A DNA stretch of 64,000 bases from assembly GCF_964340395.1 (NCBI RefSeq), contig NC_135568.1:16690276-16754275 (forward strand), given 5' to 3'. Positions 1-10,493 of the stretch are shown piece after piece; position 1 is the stretch's first letter, and every line of letters starts with the position of its first letter. The position numbers and the translations under genes were made by a program. The DNA is from Glandiceps talaboti (taxonomy: Eukaryota > Hemichordata > Enteropneusta > Spengelidae). The notes under the pieces were generated by a model. It did not search any database and was not told the DNA's origin. It saw nothing but the letters and a program-made list of their open reading frames with translations.

Positions 1-2110
1 TAGAATTAGGGATGTTAAGACCTGTGATAGCGGCTTTAGTTCTGATATGATTTAGTAAAGGTTCAATGACTAGAATGTACAATTGGCCTGACAGGGAGCA
101 ACCTTGGCGAATGCCTCTTGCAAAAGGTATGGGTGAAGTGAGATTATCATTGACGCGGATTAAACACTGGGCTTCATTATAAATTAAACGAATATAGTCA
201 ACAAACTTGTCCCCAAAACCGAATGACTTTAAAGTACTGTACATATATTCATGATGGACGCGGTCGAATGCTTTCTCTTGGTCAAGAGCGACTATGCCAA
301 GTGGAATGTTGTTTTCGTTTGCAAAGCTGATGCTGTCACGCAGAAATGAAATATTATCGTGGATCTGACGGCCAGGAACACTACAGGTTTGGTCACAGTG
401 AATAATGGAATTCAGAACGGTTTTTAGGCGGAGAGAGAGAGTGTCTTAGTTAAAATTTTGTAGTCACTACAAAGCAAGCTGATAGGGCGCCAGTTTTTCA
501 GTAAGTTGGGATTTCCGGTTTTTGGAATTAAAGTTGTAACGGCACGGCGACATGAAACTGGTAAGATTCCTTCATTGATAGAATTAAGCATGACTTCATG
601 GAGATTTTGGCCTAGAATAGACCAGAACGTTTTATAAAATTCGACTGGAAGACCGTCAATTCCTGGGGAACGACCAGAATTGAGAGTATTAAGAGCGTTG
701 GTGAATTCTTCAAAAGTGATGTCTGTCTCGAGAAATTCGCGGTCAGAATGTTCGAGTTTGGGTAAGTTTTCATGGAGAATATTGATAGAATCTATATCAA
801 TTGGTTCAGGGCTATAAAGATCTTTGTAGAAAGAATTAACAAGATTACGAATTTCCTTAGGGTTTTCAGTCAGAAGATTGTTTTCATTTTCGAGATGGAT
901 AATGGATTTTCGACGTCCATTTTGTTTTTCAAGGTTGAAGAGAAAGTCACCGGGAGCTGTTGAGTTATTGAGGAAAGAGTGTCTGCTACGTATTGCTGCA
1001 CCTTTGTTTTCCTGGTCAGTGATTTGAGAGAGTAAATTCTTTTTTTTCGTTATACGTGGTTTCAAGTGTAGGGTTATCGGCGAGTTGACTTTCGAGATGG
1101 GACACTTCTGTTTCAAGATTCTTTTTTTCCATTTTATTACGGTGATGTCTATGGTAACAATATTGTTGTGTAAGTTGTTTTATCTTTAGTTTACCGATGT
1201 CCCACCAAGTTTGAATTCTGGGGTAATTAGTTTTCTGTTTGACCCATTTGTACCAAAATTGTGTAATGATATTTTGGTACACCTCCTCCTCTAGAATGTC
1301 GGTATTAAAACACCATACAGGGTTACGGTTATTAACATTTTGTTGGGATACAGTGAGCGTTACAAGCGAGTGGTCGGAAAAGGCTAAAGATGAATTGAGG
1401 ATAGAACAGTTTTTTATGTGATTTGAAGAGTGCTTGCTAATGTATATTTTATCTAAACGTGCATGAGTATTTTCACGGTGCCAGGTGTAGTTTGAAGTGT
1501 GAGGATTTTGGTTTCTCCAGGCGTCAATGAGTTTGAAACGACGAAGAATGTTGGATAAAAGATTTGAAGTTCTGTAGTCGGGTTCTGTACCACCATTACG
1601 GTCGTGTGATGGGTCAGTGGTACAGTTAAAATCACCTCCTATGTAAATTGGATCGTCGTCCTTAATAGAACTAAGGTGACGTTTAAGAGTTGTGAAGCAT
1701 TCCATACGTTCTTTACCATTCGTAGGGGCATACACGTTAATTATGTGGATCTTAAGGTCATTTACGGTAACGTAAGCATATAGAAGGTGTCCTGGTATCA
1801 ATGCACGTTTAGTTAAAACATCAATTTTTGATTTTGGTGAAAATAAAATGGCTACGCCTCCTTGGTTTACAGTACCTTCACAGTGAGAAAAGAGAGCTCT
1901 GCCTCGCCAGGTGACTTGCCAGGTATTTTCGTCTTGTGGAGTAGTATGTGTTTCTTGGATTAAATGAAAATCTGCACGGGTGTTGTTTTTCAGGTATTCA
2001 AAGACTTGGTAACGTTTCAGGGAGTCACGACAGCCTCTGACATTTAGTGTATCACACTGTAGGCCTGCTGCCATGACTATGAGAAAAAAATAAAGTTTAA
2101 TAGGTAACAT
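1..2110 (-). pseudogene. ORF2 of LINE copy A (APE endonuclease + RT), two frameshifts, cut by window edge
   Basis: ORF2 would nick target DNA and reverse-transcribe the element. The endonuclease is recognisable by TLNVRGCRDSLKRYQVFEYL, IQETHTT, GGDFNCTTDP, ARLDKIYIS and SDHSLVTL. The RT follows with SPGIDGLPVEFYKTFW, LIPKTGN, NWRPISLLCSDYKILTK and, near 250-330, the ALDQEKAFDRV box. Two frame breaks are visible: an indel in the T8 run at 1040-1047, and a 2-nt change in the (AG)n/(CT)n stretch around 427-440, directly after KTLSL. Translation may start at 2110, giving a hydrophobic leader, or at the internal Met at 2074, which aligns with the starts of the other copies. The copy is inactive as it stands unless the indels are assembly errors. 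Confidence 0.88.
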
Positions 2111-2129
2111 GAATGGAGGAAAGAAGGAT

Positions 2130-3647
2130 TTATTTATCGTTTAAAAGTGCATCACGGTAACTGGTCGTTTTGATGTGTGCTAAAACCTTTGTTCTAATTT
2201 TGTAAATGCGTGATTTCTGTGCTGAGGTAAGTTTTTGTGTTGATCGGAGGTGTTTCAGACGGTTAGCTAAGACTCTCAGATTTGGGTAGAAGTCTCTACA
2301 CCTGTCTATTATTTTCTTTGAGTGCATAGTATCATGTAAGAATTCTTTTAGTTGCTCAGTAGTTGGTCCAATGTGGTCATTTTCGGTAATTTGAGAGATA
2401 TCTGACATTTCAGATGCCAGAGATTCCGTATCGTCTTCTTTTGTATTTTCGTATGCGTCGTGGTATTCATCGTCATTGTAAGTTGTCATTTGTGTTTCTT
2501 GTATCACAAATAGGTCTTGTGATTGTTTGTCTTGATTATTTTGTGATGTGTCTTGTAGAAGTGCACTCCCCGATAGCTCGAAAGATATTGGTGGAGTGTC
2601 ACTGGAATCAGGGGAGTCAAGATCAGAAGGAATGGAGGGAGGAGAGAGAGAGAAGGTTGAAGGAGGGGTTCGTACCCTCTCTTCGACTGTATTTTCGTGT
2701 TCAATGTGTTTGTTTTCGTCATCGTCGTTGGTTTGGGTTGTTTCAATGTTGTTTAGTTGTGTTGTGTTGTCGTTTCTAACAGTGTTGACTTCTTGTTCGT
2801 CAATAGTTTCCATTTGTACAGTGTTGTCATTTGTATCATTAGTGTTAGTTTGATTATCGTTAAGAACTGGGTTAGGGTTGTCGGTTATAGTATCGTTGTC
2901 TTCATGATTTATCTGTCTCTGGGCGTCAGCCTTTTGATTTTCGCTTTCACCTGTCGGTGTCGTACGGTTGTCTTTAGCATTCTTTTCATTGTTATTGTCA
3001 GGTTGTGTGTCATTGTTTACAGGGTTGTTACGTTGTGTATCATTCTCAGGTGTGTTATTTGGACATTGTCGTTGGAAATGTCCAGTTATGTTACATTTGA
3101 AGCATTTGGGCTCGTCAGTTGAAAGAAAAATACGGTACTGTCTACCTTCAAAATTAACCTGAAACATACCTTGTAGATCGCTTTTGTCGATATCAGAGTG
3201 TGGCAAAATAAACATTTGACGGCGGAAAGACTTCACATGTCTTAGCCCTGCTTCTTTAAACCCTAGTGGTATCGGTTTCAAGGCGCTAACCGGTGTACCA
3301 TACCTTGTCATTTCCCCTTCAAGTACTTCGTTCGGTATGAAAGGGGGAACACCTGATAAAATAACTTTTGTAGAGGGTTTGACAAGTGGTTCAGCATGAA
3401 CCCACATTCCATCAATATCAATGCCCATATTACATACATGTTCAACCCATGTCATAGAATTCACAAATATCATCACGGCACCATTGGCTCTGGACGCAGC
3501 AAGAACATTTTCTGGCCCAATAATAGCCGCTACAAGTTTGACATATTCTTGTGCCTTTACGCCTTCAACAGATTGACAACGTATACCATGTTTTCTGGTC
3601 AATCCTTGGAAGGGATTCCGACCATGGCCTGTGTCGAGCGCGGCCAT
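2130..3647 (-). CDS. ORF1 of LINE copy A, CCHC nucleic-acid-binding protein (505 aa, open)
   Basis: ORF1 protein, expected to bind the element RNA in a ribonucleoprotein particle. An N-terminal domain contains ILSGVPPFIPNEVL and the SFRRQMFIL segment typical of Tx1-type ORF1s. One zinc knuckle follows at about residues 182-195 (CFKCNITGHFQRQC, spacing C-x2-C-x4-H-x4-C). Next is a long N/T/D-rich low-complexity stretch, a conserved TPPSTFSLSP patch near residue 322, and a helical C-terminal domain. I chose the ATG at 3647, in context AAGATGGCC, because copies B and C start at the same aligned place. The frame stays open 33 codons further upstream with a hydrophobic run, which the other copies do not share consistently. 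ORF2 begins 19 nt after the stop. Confidence 0.88.
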   Translation of the reverse strand: MAALDTGHGRNPFQGLTRKHGIRCQSVEGVKAQEYVKLVAAIIGPENVLAASRANGAVMIFVNSMTWVEHVCNMGIDIDGMWVHAEPLVKPSTKVILSGVPPFIPNEVLEGEMTRYGTPVSALKPIPLGFKEAGLRHVKSFRRQMFILPHSDIDKSDLQGMFQVNFEGRQYRIFLSTDEPKCFKCNITGHFQRQCPNNTPENDTQRNNPVNNDTQPDNNNEKNAKDNRTTPTGESENQKADAQRQINHEDNDTITDNPNPVLNDNQTNTNDTNDNTVQMETIDEQEVNTVRNDNTTQLNNIETTQTNDDDENKHIEHENTVEERVRTPPSTFSLSPPSIPSDLDSPDSSDTPPISFELSGSALLQDTSQNNQDKQSQDLFVIQETQMTTYNDDEYHDAYENTKEDDTESLASEMSDISQITENDHIGPTTEQLKEFLHDTMHSKKIIDRCRDFYPNLRVLANRLKHLRSTQKLTSAQKSRIYKIRTKVLAHIKTTSYRDALLNDK

Positions 3648-3823
3648 CTTGGCCACGTCGGCAGGAGACCGACGAACAAACAAAAACAACGAAAGAATCG
3701 GAAAAAGTGACAAAATAACAGAAAATCGACTTACGGAAAGTACCACAATGTACTTAACAATTTAGCTGAGGTGAAAAACTCAGTGGATGGCTTTCAGGAA
3801 CTCAGATTGTTTACGATTCACGG

Positions 3824-3850
3824 GAGCGCCACTACAACACGTCTACATAG
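3824..3850 (-). other. Conserved 5' terminus of copy A
   Basis: On the element strand this reads GTAGACGTGTTGTAGTGGCG, followed by CTC. Nearly the same string sits at the 5' end of copies B and C. It may be part of an internal promoter or of the structure used for 5' junction formation (inference). Confidence 0.6.
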
Positions 3851-3853
3851 CTC

Positions 3854-3891
<38 letters not shown>

Positions 3892-4020
3892 AAGTAGTAG
3901 TGGTAGTAGTGGTAGTAGTAGTAGTAGTAGTGGTAGTAGTGGTGGTGGTAGTAGTGGTAGTATTAGTGGTAGTAGTGGTAGTAGTGGTAGTAATAGTAGT
4001 AGTAGTAGTAGTAGTAGTAG
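3854..4020. repeat. (TAG)n microsatellite between LINE copies A and B
   Basis: About 165 bp of TAG/TGG triplets on the plus strand, (CTA)n on the LINE strand, with interspersed GTGGTA variants. It abuts the 5' end of copy A on the right side of A and the 3' end of copy B on the left side of B, with no other sequence between. Very likely it is the insertion target. Open frames through it (poly-V, poly-T) are artefacts of the repeat. Confidence 0.97.
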
Positions 4021-4435
4021 TTTTAATAAAATCTTTATTTACAAATTCAAAATTACAGTGCAAATGAAGAAACAGGAATCAAACAAAATAAATATTAATT
4101 TCAATAATTCAGATCGATGTTGGACACGTCAGTTCATTTGCATATTTATCTCATAAATGTGGTGAGTTCAGCAAGTAATCCTCTCAGTCGGTACTTCTGG
4201 TAGTATTCTTCTCAGTAATTTCATAGTCTATAAGCTTAGTACGTACTGCTGATTCTGTAATTAAGCAGAGTTCGTTAGGTGTGTGCGAGTTGTGTGCCTA
4301 CTATATCACAAAAGTACTGATCTGCGGATGACAGTATGACTTGACGTCATTCTTTCAAGTCACACCTACATCCACAGACCCCATGAGGAGTATGGTGCCC
4401 AGAGTACATTGTGACAGTAATTACATAATGTGGAA

Positions 4436-7400
4436 TTAAATTAGAATTTCTAGTGTTTCATCATTTTCTATACGGCATAAGGCTTCATTTTGTGTCCACA
4501 TTAGTTTAAAGTATTCAATACGGTCTGTTGATACAGCCATCTGGTATTCTGTCTTTATCTTGGTGCAAATACGAGAGTGGAATATCTCTACAGGGTCAGT
4601 TTGTGTCTTATTGTTTAATTTATTCCATCGACTAAGGTGAATGGATAGTTTAACTGTACAGGTGAGATAGGTATACAGTCGGAACACCTGTTTGTTTACA
4701 AAGTGTGCAGACTTTTTATTGTATCTTGGCAATAAGATGTACCACCATAATGGTAGAGGGGTTTCTGATTCGAGTAACTTTGTAGACAAATTATTATAAA
4801 ATTGGAGGACTGGTTTGATGTGTGTACACTCTAAAAATACATGTGAGAGAGTATCCTTTTCATTACAAAAGGGGCAGTTGGCATGGGATTGGAGTTTACT
4901 ATTTTGCAAGAAGGCTCCAGTTGGATAGGCACCATGGAAAAAACGCCACATAAAGTCACCTTCACGTTTACCTATAGGAAGTGTGTAACATGCTTTGTAG
5001 TTTGGCTTAAGTGTGTTCGGCAAACTAAGTATATCCCTCCAGATAGTATCAAGAGTGTATGGATTCTTACGATAGAGATTACGTTCTACTAAAAATCTGT
5101 AGATTGAACCCCTTTCTATTTTGTATAGTGGTAAATTCAGGTTATCGCTTTCGTAGATATCAAAACTGTAGTATGTATTAACGGGGTCAAGGGGTTTGTT
5201 TTCAAGGAAGTAGTTATTAAGTTTGTTTTTCCATTCTGTAGGTATTGCTTTATGAATTGTTTCTATAGTTAGGTCGAGAATTCTTTTAGAGTGAATTGTG
5301 GCTTTTTGAAACAAATACTCATTGTTGTGCCACTTTGTCGTTTCATCGTTAATCAAGTCCTTAATACGAGTTATACCTCCGTCAACAAGGTGTTGAAGGT
5401 GGAATGGTTCAAGCTGTACTGGATGTAAAAAGAGGGGGTTGTGAAACAAAGGTTCATTGAGTATGTCGTTTATTGTTTCAGGCATTCCTTTCCGTTTAAA
5501 CGTTTAACCTCGCACTGCTGCCAGAAGGACAAAATATCTCGGTAAAATGGGGGAGAATAGGCCAGTGGGTAATTAAATCGAGTTACAAGGAGTTGTTTGC
5601 AATAGTTCAGGTTACCAATTTTACTAAAGTAGAGATCGGTAAAAAGGAAATTCGGATGATCGTTGCATCTATACAGATATCTCTGTATATAGCGCAGTCT
5701 AAACGTATATAGTCGAGAGGTTAAGTGTGTTAAACCCAGTCCTCCCTTTTCAAGGGGAAGATAGATCACCTCTGAGCGTACCCAGTGATGGCCATGCCAT
5801 ACAAAGTCAAGAAATGCTTTTTCGAGAAAGTTTACAAGTTCCTTTGGAGGACACAGACACATACATTTGTGATTAAGTTTAGATGCTATTAGCTGATTAA
5901 TGACCTTTACGCGTCCGTGATATGACATTACAGGTAAAAATCTGGACCACCATTCTAATTTTGTTTGAACTTTGTGACCAACTTCACTCCAGTTTTTATT
6001 TGTATAGTGTTTAGAATTTCCCATATAGATTCCTAACAGCTTTAGTCCCTCGTTATTCCACTTAAATAAGTCCCATTGGTGAGTCTTCGCGACTTTTCCA
6101 ACGTCCAGACCACAGACCTTCGGACTTTCCAATATTAACCTTAGCATTTGTAGCTCTTTCATATACATTAATCCACTTAGTAAGTTTAGTAAAATCGTCA
6201 GTATGTGTAGTAATAAATTCAACATCATCAGCATAAGCCGAAAGATGAATTTTCCTTTTTGTGTTTGATAAACAGAGACCCTTCATGCCACTTTCGTTAC
6301 GGATTTTATGCAAAAAAGGCTCAATTGCAAGAACATATAATTGGCCTGACAATGGACAACCCTGGCGAATTCCCCTGTTAAACTCAATTGGGGCAGTAAG
6401 GTTACTGTTTATACGAACGAGGCATTGTGCCTCAGAGTATATCAATTTGATGTAACGAATAAATTGCTCACCAAAACCAAAGGATTTCAGAGTGTTAAAG
6501 AGGTAAGCTTGGTTCACCCGATCAAAGGCCTTTTCTTGATCTAAGGCGACAATCCCTAAGTTTATGCCTGTTTGGTTGCAGTAGTGTATACTATCCCTTA
6601 TCAAATTGATATTATCTTCAATATTACGACCTGGTATGCTACATGTTTGATCTGTATGTATGATGCTTCCAAGAACGTTACGTAGGCGCAGAGAAAGACA
6701 CTTAGTAAATATTTTGTAATCACTACAAAGTAAACTAACTGGTCGCCAGTTTTTTAAGAGAGTGCTGTCTCCTTTCTTTGGGATAAGACTGATGATGGCA
6801 CGACGGCTAGATTGAGGGAGTTCACCATCTCTAATGCAGGCATGTAAAACATCTAGGAAATCTTGTCCTATTATATGGCAGAACTTTTTATAGAACTCGT
6901 TAGGGAGTCCGTCAATTCCTGGCGAGCGATTGTTAGAGAGATGTTTGATGGCATTTGTAAGTTCCTCTAAAGTTATATTAGAATCACAGTAGTTTATGTC
7001 ATCGTCGTTAATTAAGTTGGGAAGGTCTGCGAGTAATTTGTGTTCGTCAATCGTTGAAGTAGGTTCAGGCGTGTAAAGCTTTTGGTAAAATGTGTGTGTC
7101 ATTTTGCTGATTTCTGACTGATCAGTTGTGAGTGTTTTATCGTCGAGACGTAATTGTGCTATTATTTTGCGGCTATTTTGCCGTTTTTCGAGACGGGAAA
7201 AGAAATCTCCCGACGTTTCACTCTCGTGTAAAAGATTGTGTCTAGCCCGCACTGCAGCACCCCTGCTCTCAGACCGTGTATAAGCCTTCAAGCATTCTAT
7301 TTTGTCATTGTACATGGGAAGAAGGTCTGGGTTTGAGGTAATGTTCTGTTCGATATATTTAATTTCGTTTTCAAGACTTTGTTTTGCTTCCTTGATATTT

Positions 7401-8366
7401 TGCATTTTACTTGTTGCATATTGTTGAGTAAGCCATTTTATTTTGTGTTTGCCTATGTCCCACCAGTGTTGGATTTTTCCAAATGTCCCTTTTTCTGTTT
7501 GCCATTGAGTCCAAAAATCACGAAGGAGGTCACAGTAATGTTCATCATCCAGTAGTTGCGTGTTTAAACACCAAACAGGAGAGTGGTTTTTAACTTTAGA
7601 AAGTGAGAGTTTAAGTTTAACCACTGAGTGGTCTGTGAAGGCTCGTGACCCAGTAAAGATTTCTGTTGTGTCTATACGTGTGGACAGGTGTTTAGATATG
7701 TAAAACCTATCAAGTCTTGCAGCTGTTGTATTGGTATGATTGTGCCATGTATACTCTCTGGTGTTGCTATGGTGATACCTCCACGAATCAACTAATTTAA
7801 ATTTGTGTATGATTTTATCAAGACTAATGGAGGTACGGTTGTCGGGCTCTTTACTGCTAGTTCGGTCGATTGTGGGGTCAATGGTACAATTGAAGTCTCC
7901 CCCTAGGATAACGGGATCATCATTCAAATCAGCTATTAATTGTTTTAATTTCTGAAAGATCTCTAGTCTCTCATTAGCATGGTTCGGTGCGTATATATTG
8001 ATTAGATGGATTTGATCGTCATTTATCCGAACATGTGCATGTAATAGTCTTCCGTGTATGACGTTGTTTGTTGATAAGATATCTACATTTTTATGAGGAG
8101 AGCACAAGATAGCAATACCTGCATTATTTGTATTTGTGAGAAAAGACACTGGTTCCCCTCCATACAATGCGCCAAGTAGGCTCATCAACAATCTTTGTAT
8201 GCGTTTCTTGGAGGAAATAAAAATCACTATTATGGTTTTTCTTTAAATAATCAAATACTTGATACCGTTTAAGTGGATCACGTCCTCCCCGTATATTGAG
8301 TGTTGTACAGGTGAGACTACTCATAATTATAATGGTGGTGATAATGGTAATTTGTCGACATTCCAT
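4436..8366 (-). pseudogene. ORF2 of LINE copy B (APE + RT + Cys-rich C-terminus), three frameshifts
   Basis: Endonuclease boxes: TTLNIRGGRDPLKRYQVFDY, LQETHT, GGDFNCTIDP, ARLDRFYIS, TDHSVVKL. RT boxes: NWRPVSLLCSDYKIFTK, ALDQEKAFDRVNQAYL, GIRQGCPLSGQLYVLAIEP and the catalytic YADD in HLSAYADDVEFIT (about 6225-6245). The C-terminus has a CPFCNEKDTLSHVFLEC zinc-type motif (about 4820-4890). Frame changes lie near 8120-8135 (after VFSH), 6058-6070 (after SPMGL) and 5475-5485 (after NGKEC). Each can be crossed by matching copy C. The length would be about 1,300 residues, normal for an APE-type ORF2. The N-terminus starts at 8366 or at the internal Met at 8324, which aligns with the other copies. 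Confidence 0.9.
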
Positions 8367-8392
8367 TGTATGGTTAGAAAGGAGGGTAATTC

Positions 8393-9988
8393 TTAGGACG
8401 TTGAGCTCTGTGTTGTAAGACTTGTAACTTTCAAGTGTTTAACGAGCTTTGCTTTTATTTTGTATACTCTCGCCTTTTCTGCATTGGTAAGGTTTTCATT
8501 ATTGCGGTAATTCTTAAAGCTGTTGATCAATATCTTAAGATCTGGGCAAAATTCAATACATTTATCGACCATTTTGTTGCAGTGCATACTGTCCCGAAGG
8601 AATTCCCGGATTGAATCGGCTGATAACGTATTTTGTTGGCTATTTTCTCCCATTTGTGACATTTCAGACATATCAGATATTACCGATTCAGTATCATCTC
8701 CATCATGAATGGATTCGTCAGTTTGTAGGTTAACACGTGGTTCAGGTGATATAAATATGTCTTGTGATGGCTGGTCGGCTGTGTTTTCTATCATGGGATA
8801 GAGGTCAGCAGCACGGGGAATCGAGGAGTCCGAAAGTTCGAGGGAGGAAAATTGGTACTGAGAGGAGGAGCTTGAAGAAGAGGGGGAGAAAGATGGGAGA
8901 GAGGGAGAGGGAGGAAAGGTGGAAGGAGGGGTTCGTACCCTCTCTTCAACAGATTGACTTTCAGTACTTTCAATATTTTGTGTGTTCGTTTCACCGTTTT
9001 CATTAGCGTTCTTTGTATCATCTGATCTGTTTTCATTCTCGTTATTGTCTTTGTTGTTGTTTGTTTTTATTGGAATATCTATATGTTTACCGGTGTCAGT
9101 TTCTTGATCTCGATCTAACATGTAAACATCTGTAGCGTCGTGAAAGTTGTCATTATCGATGTCGTCTTTGTCCCCTGTATCTTCACGTGTGTCGTTGTTG
9201 TTTGTTTCACTATCATTGTTAGTTGAAGTGTCTCCTGTATTTCCGTGTGTATCTTTATCTGTTTGTAATTCATTGTTGATATCATGTGTGTTACTTCTGT
9301 CGTGCGTTAATTCGTTTATGTCACTCGGAGAATTATTAGTACGTGGGTTTTGAGTGCTTGTATTACTGTCTTGGGCGTTACCTTCGTCGGCAGGTGTTTC
9401 TACATTCCTGCGACAATTACGTTGTATATGGCCTGGCATGCCACATTTATAACATTTAAACTCATCTGTTGATATGTAGATACGGTATGCTCTGTTCTCG
9501 TGTCTTACATGGAAATGGCCTTCAACGACATCTTTGTTATGAAGGAGTATGTAGATTTGCCTACGAAAGGACTGAACATGTTTCAAGTTTTGTTTCTTAC
9601 AGCCTAGTGGAATTGGCTTCATGTCACTAACAAACTTCCCGTAAATGGAAAGTTCACCCTTAAGAACATCATTTGGTATAAAAGGTGGGACACCAGATAG
9701 AATAACTTTGGTCGCAGGTTTCACTACGGGTTCAACATTTATCCAGGTGCCATCGATAGTTAGTCCACGCATACAAATCGTATCAACCCAAGTGACTGAC
9801 CCGAAGTAAATTATGACACTCCCATTTGCCCGAGAAGCAGCTATGATATTTTCTGGACCAACAATCTCAGAAATATTCTCTACATATGACTCCACTTTTA
9901 AGCCGTCAATTGCCGAACATCTTATTCCATGTTTGCTAGTCAAACCAGCAAAGGCACTACGTGTCTGGCTAGAAGGCCAGGTAGCCAT
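8393..9988 (-). CDS. ORF1 of LINE copy B, CCHC protein (531 aa, open)
   Basis: Same architecture as ORF1 of copy A. The N-terminal domain has ILSGVPPFIPNDVLKGEL and SFRRQIYIL. A zinc knuckle lies near residues 179-192 (CYKCGMPGHIQRNC, CCHC spacing). A very N/T/D-rich linker follows, then TPPSTFPPSP and a serine run near residue 350, then a basic helical C-terminus. The start at 9988 (AAGATGGCT) aligns with copies A and C; 12 further codons upstream are open but not conserved. ORF2 begins 26 nt after the stop. The reading frame is uninterrupted although ORF2 of the same copy is broken. Confidence 0.88.
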   Translation of the reverse strand: MATWPSSQTRSAFAGLTSKHGIRCSAIDGLKVESYVENISEIVGPENIIAASRANGSVIIYFGSVTWVDTICMRGLTIDGTWINVEPVVKPATKVILSGVPPFIPNDVLKGELSIYGKFVSDMKPIPLGCKKQNLKHVQSFRRQIYILLHNKDVVEGHFHVRHENRAYRIYISTDEFKCYKCGMPGHIQRNCRRNVETPADEGNAQDSNTSTQNPRTNNSPSDINELTHDRSNTHDINNELQTDKDTHGNTGDTSTNNDSETNNNDTREDTGDKDDIDNDNFHDATDVYMLDRDQETDTGKHIDIPIKTNNNKDNNENENRSDDTKNANENGETNTQNIESTESQSVEERVRTPPSTFPPSPSLPSFSPSSSSSSSQYQFSSLELSDSSIPRAADLYPMIENTADQPSQDIFISPEPRVNLQTDESIHDGDDTESVISDMSEMSQMGENSQQNTLSADSIREFLRDSMHCNKMVDKCIEFCPDLKILINSFKNYRNNENLTNAEKARVYKIKAKLVKHLKVTSLTTQSSTS

Positions 9989-10164
9989 CTTTGCTACGCA
10001 GGCCGAAGCCAAAATGAAAAACAAGAAAGCGACAAAAAAGGATAAGAAACAAGAGAATACTTGAAAATTAACTTACAGAGAGGTGACGAAGTCTCTTACC
10101 TAGGATACTAGGGTGAGAAAACAAGTGGATGCACAACAGTAAGCTGGGATTCGTACGATTTCAC

Positions 10165-10190
10165 GGAGCTTCACTACAACACGTCTACCA
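10165..10190 (-). other. Conserved 5' terminus of copy B
   Basis: Element-strand GGTAGACGTGTTGTAGTGAA followed by GCTCC, the counterpart of the copy A terminus. It lies directly beside the (TAG)n tract. Confidence 0.6.
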
Positions 10191-10193
10191 AGC

Positions 10194-10242
<49 letters not shown>

Positions 10243-10261
10243 ATTGTAGTAGTAGTAGTAG
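10194..10261. repeat. (TAG)n microsatellite between LINE copies B and C
   Basis: About 68 bp of nearly perfect TAG with one TAATTG interruption. It directly joins the 5' end of copy B to the 3' end of copy C. Confidence 0.97.
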
Positions 10262-10493
10262 TTTTGAAAGAGATTCTTTATTTCAAGAAGTAAAAGCAAT
10301 TACATCTCTGAGATGAAATATTTACAATAAAATACGAAATACCGAAAGAATACAAAAGATTCCTGTGATGGTATGAAGAACAAAACAATAATAACAATGG
10401 CTCTGTTTGCATGAATGGTTTCTCAGAGGTAATAACAAAGGCTGTGGTGTACAAATTTGTACATAGTTGTGGTATTTCTGTACCACATCACAT

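Larger units (their letters stand above)
1..3853 (-). mobile_element. LINE copy A (Tx1-like, (CTA)n-inserted), 5' part; 3' end lies outside the window
   Basis: Non-LTR retrotransposon on the minus strand, 5' end at about 3853 against a (TAG)n tract. It carries an intact CCHC ORF1 and an ORF2 with an APE endonuclease and the start of the reverse transcriptase; the window edge cuts it inside the RT, before the YADD box. The 5'-terminal ~30 bp resemble those of copies B and C. Protein similarity to copy C is visibly higher than to B but still far from identical, so A, B and C are different subfamilies. The Tx1/L1-group assignment rests on domain order (CCHC ORF1, APE, RT, Cys-rich C-terminus) and on ORF1 style; a phylogeny was not possible here. 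Confidence 0.9.
4021..10193 (-). mobile_element. LINE copy B, full length (Tx1-like, (CTA)n-inserted)
   Basis: A complete 6.2 kb element on the minus strand, from the 5' terminus at about 10193 to the 3' end at 4021, both ends in (TAG)n. It has a 5' leader of ~200 bp, ORF1, ORF2 and a ~415 bp 3' UTR. On the element strand the 3' end carries AATAAAG about 12 nt before the junction and finishes AAAAC before the ACT repeat; no poly(A) tail is present. ORF1 is open; ORF2 has three frame breaks. ORF2 protein similarity to copy C is only moderate (about half of aligned residues by eye), so B is a distinct subfamily. Confidence 0.93.

Noticed and set aside
2414-3162. Plus-strand frames of 80-121 codons over ORF1 (also 8764-9353, 14735-15146)
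   Set aside because: Antisense shadows of the N/T/D-rich ORF1 linkers.
3854-4020. (TAG)n as telomeric repeat
   Set aside because: Not TTAGGG or a known telomere unit; tracts are short and interstitial, better explained as a LINE target.
3771-4067. Long open frames of poly-Val/Thr/Ser through (TAG)n tracts (also 16061-16354)
   Set aside because: Frames in several registers and both strands arise from the triplet repeat; no start context or domain.
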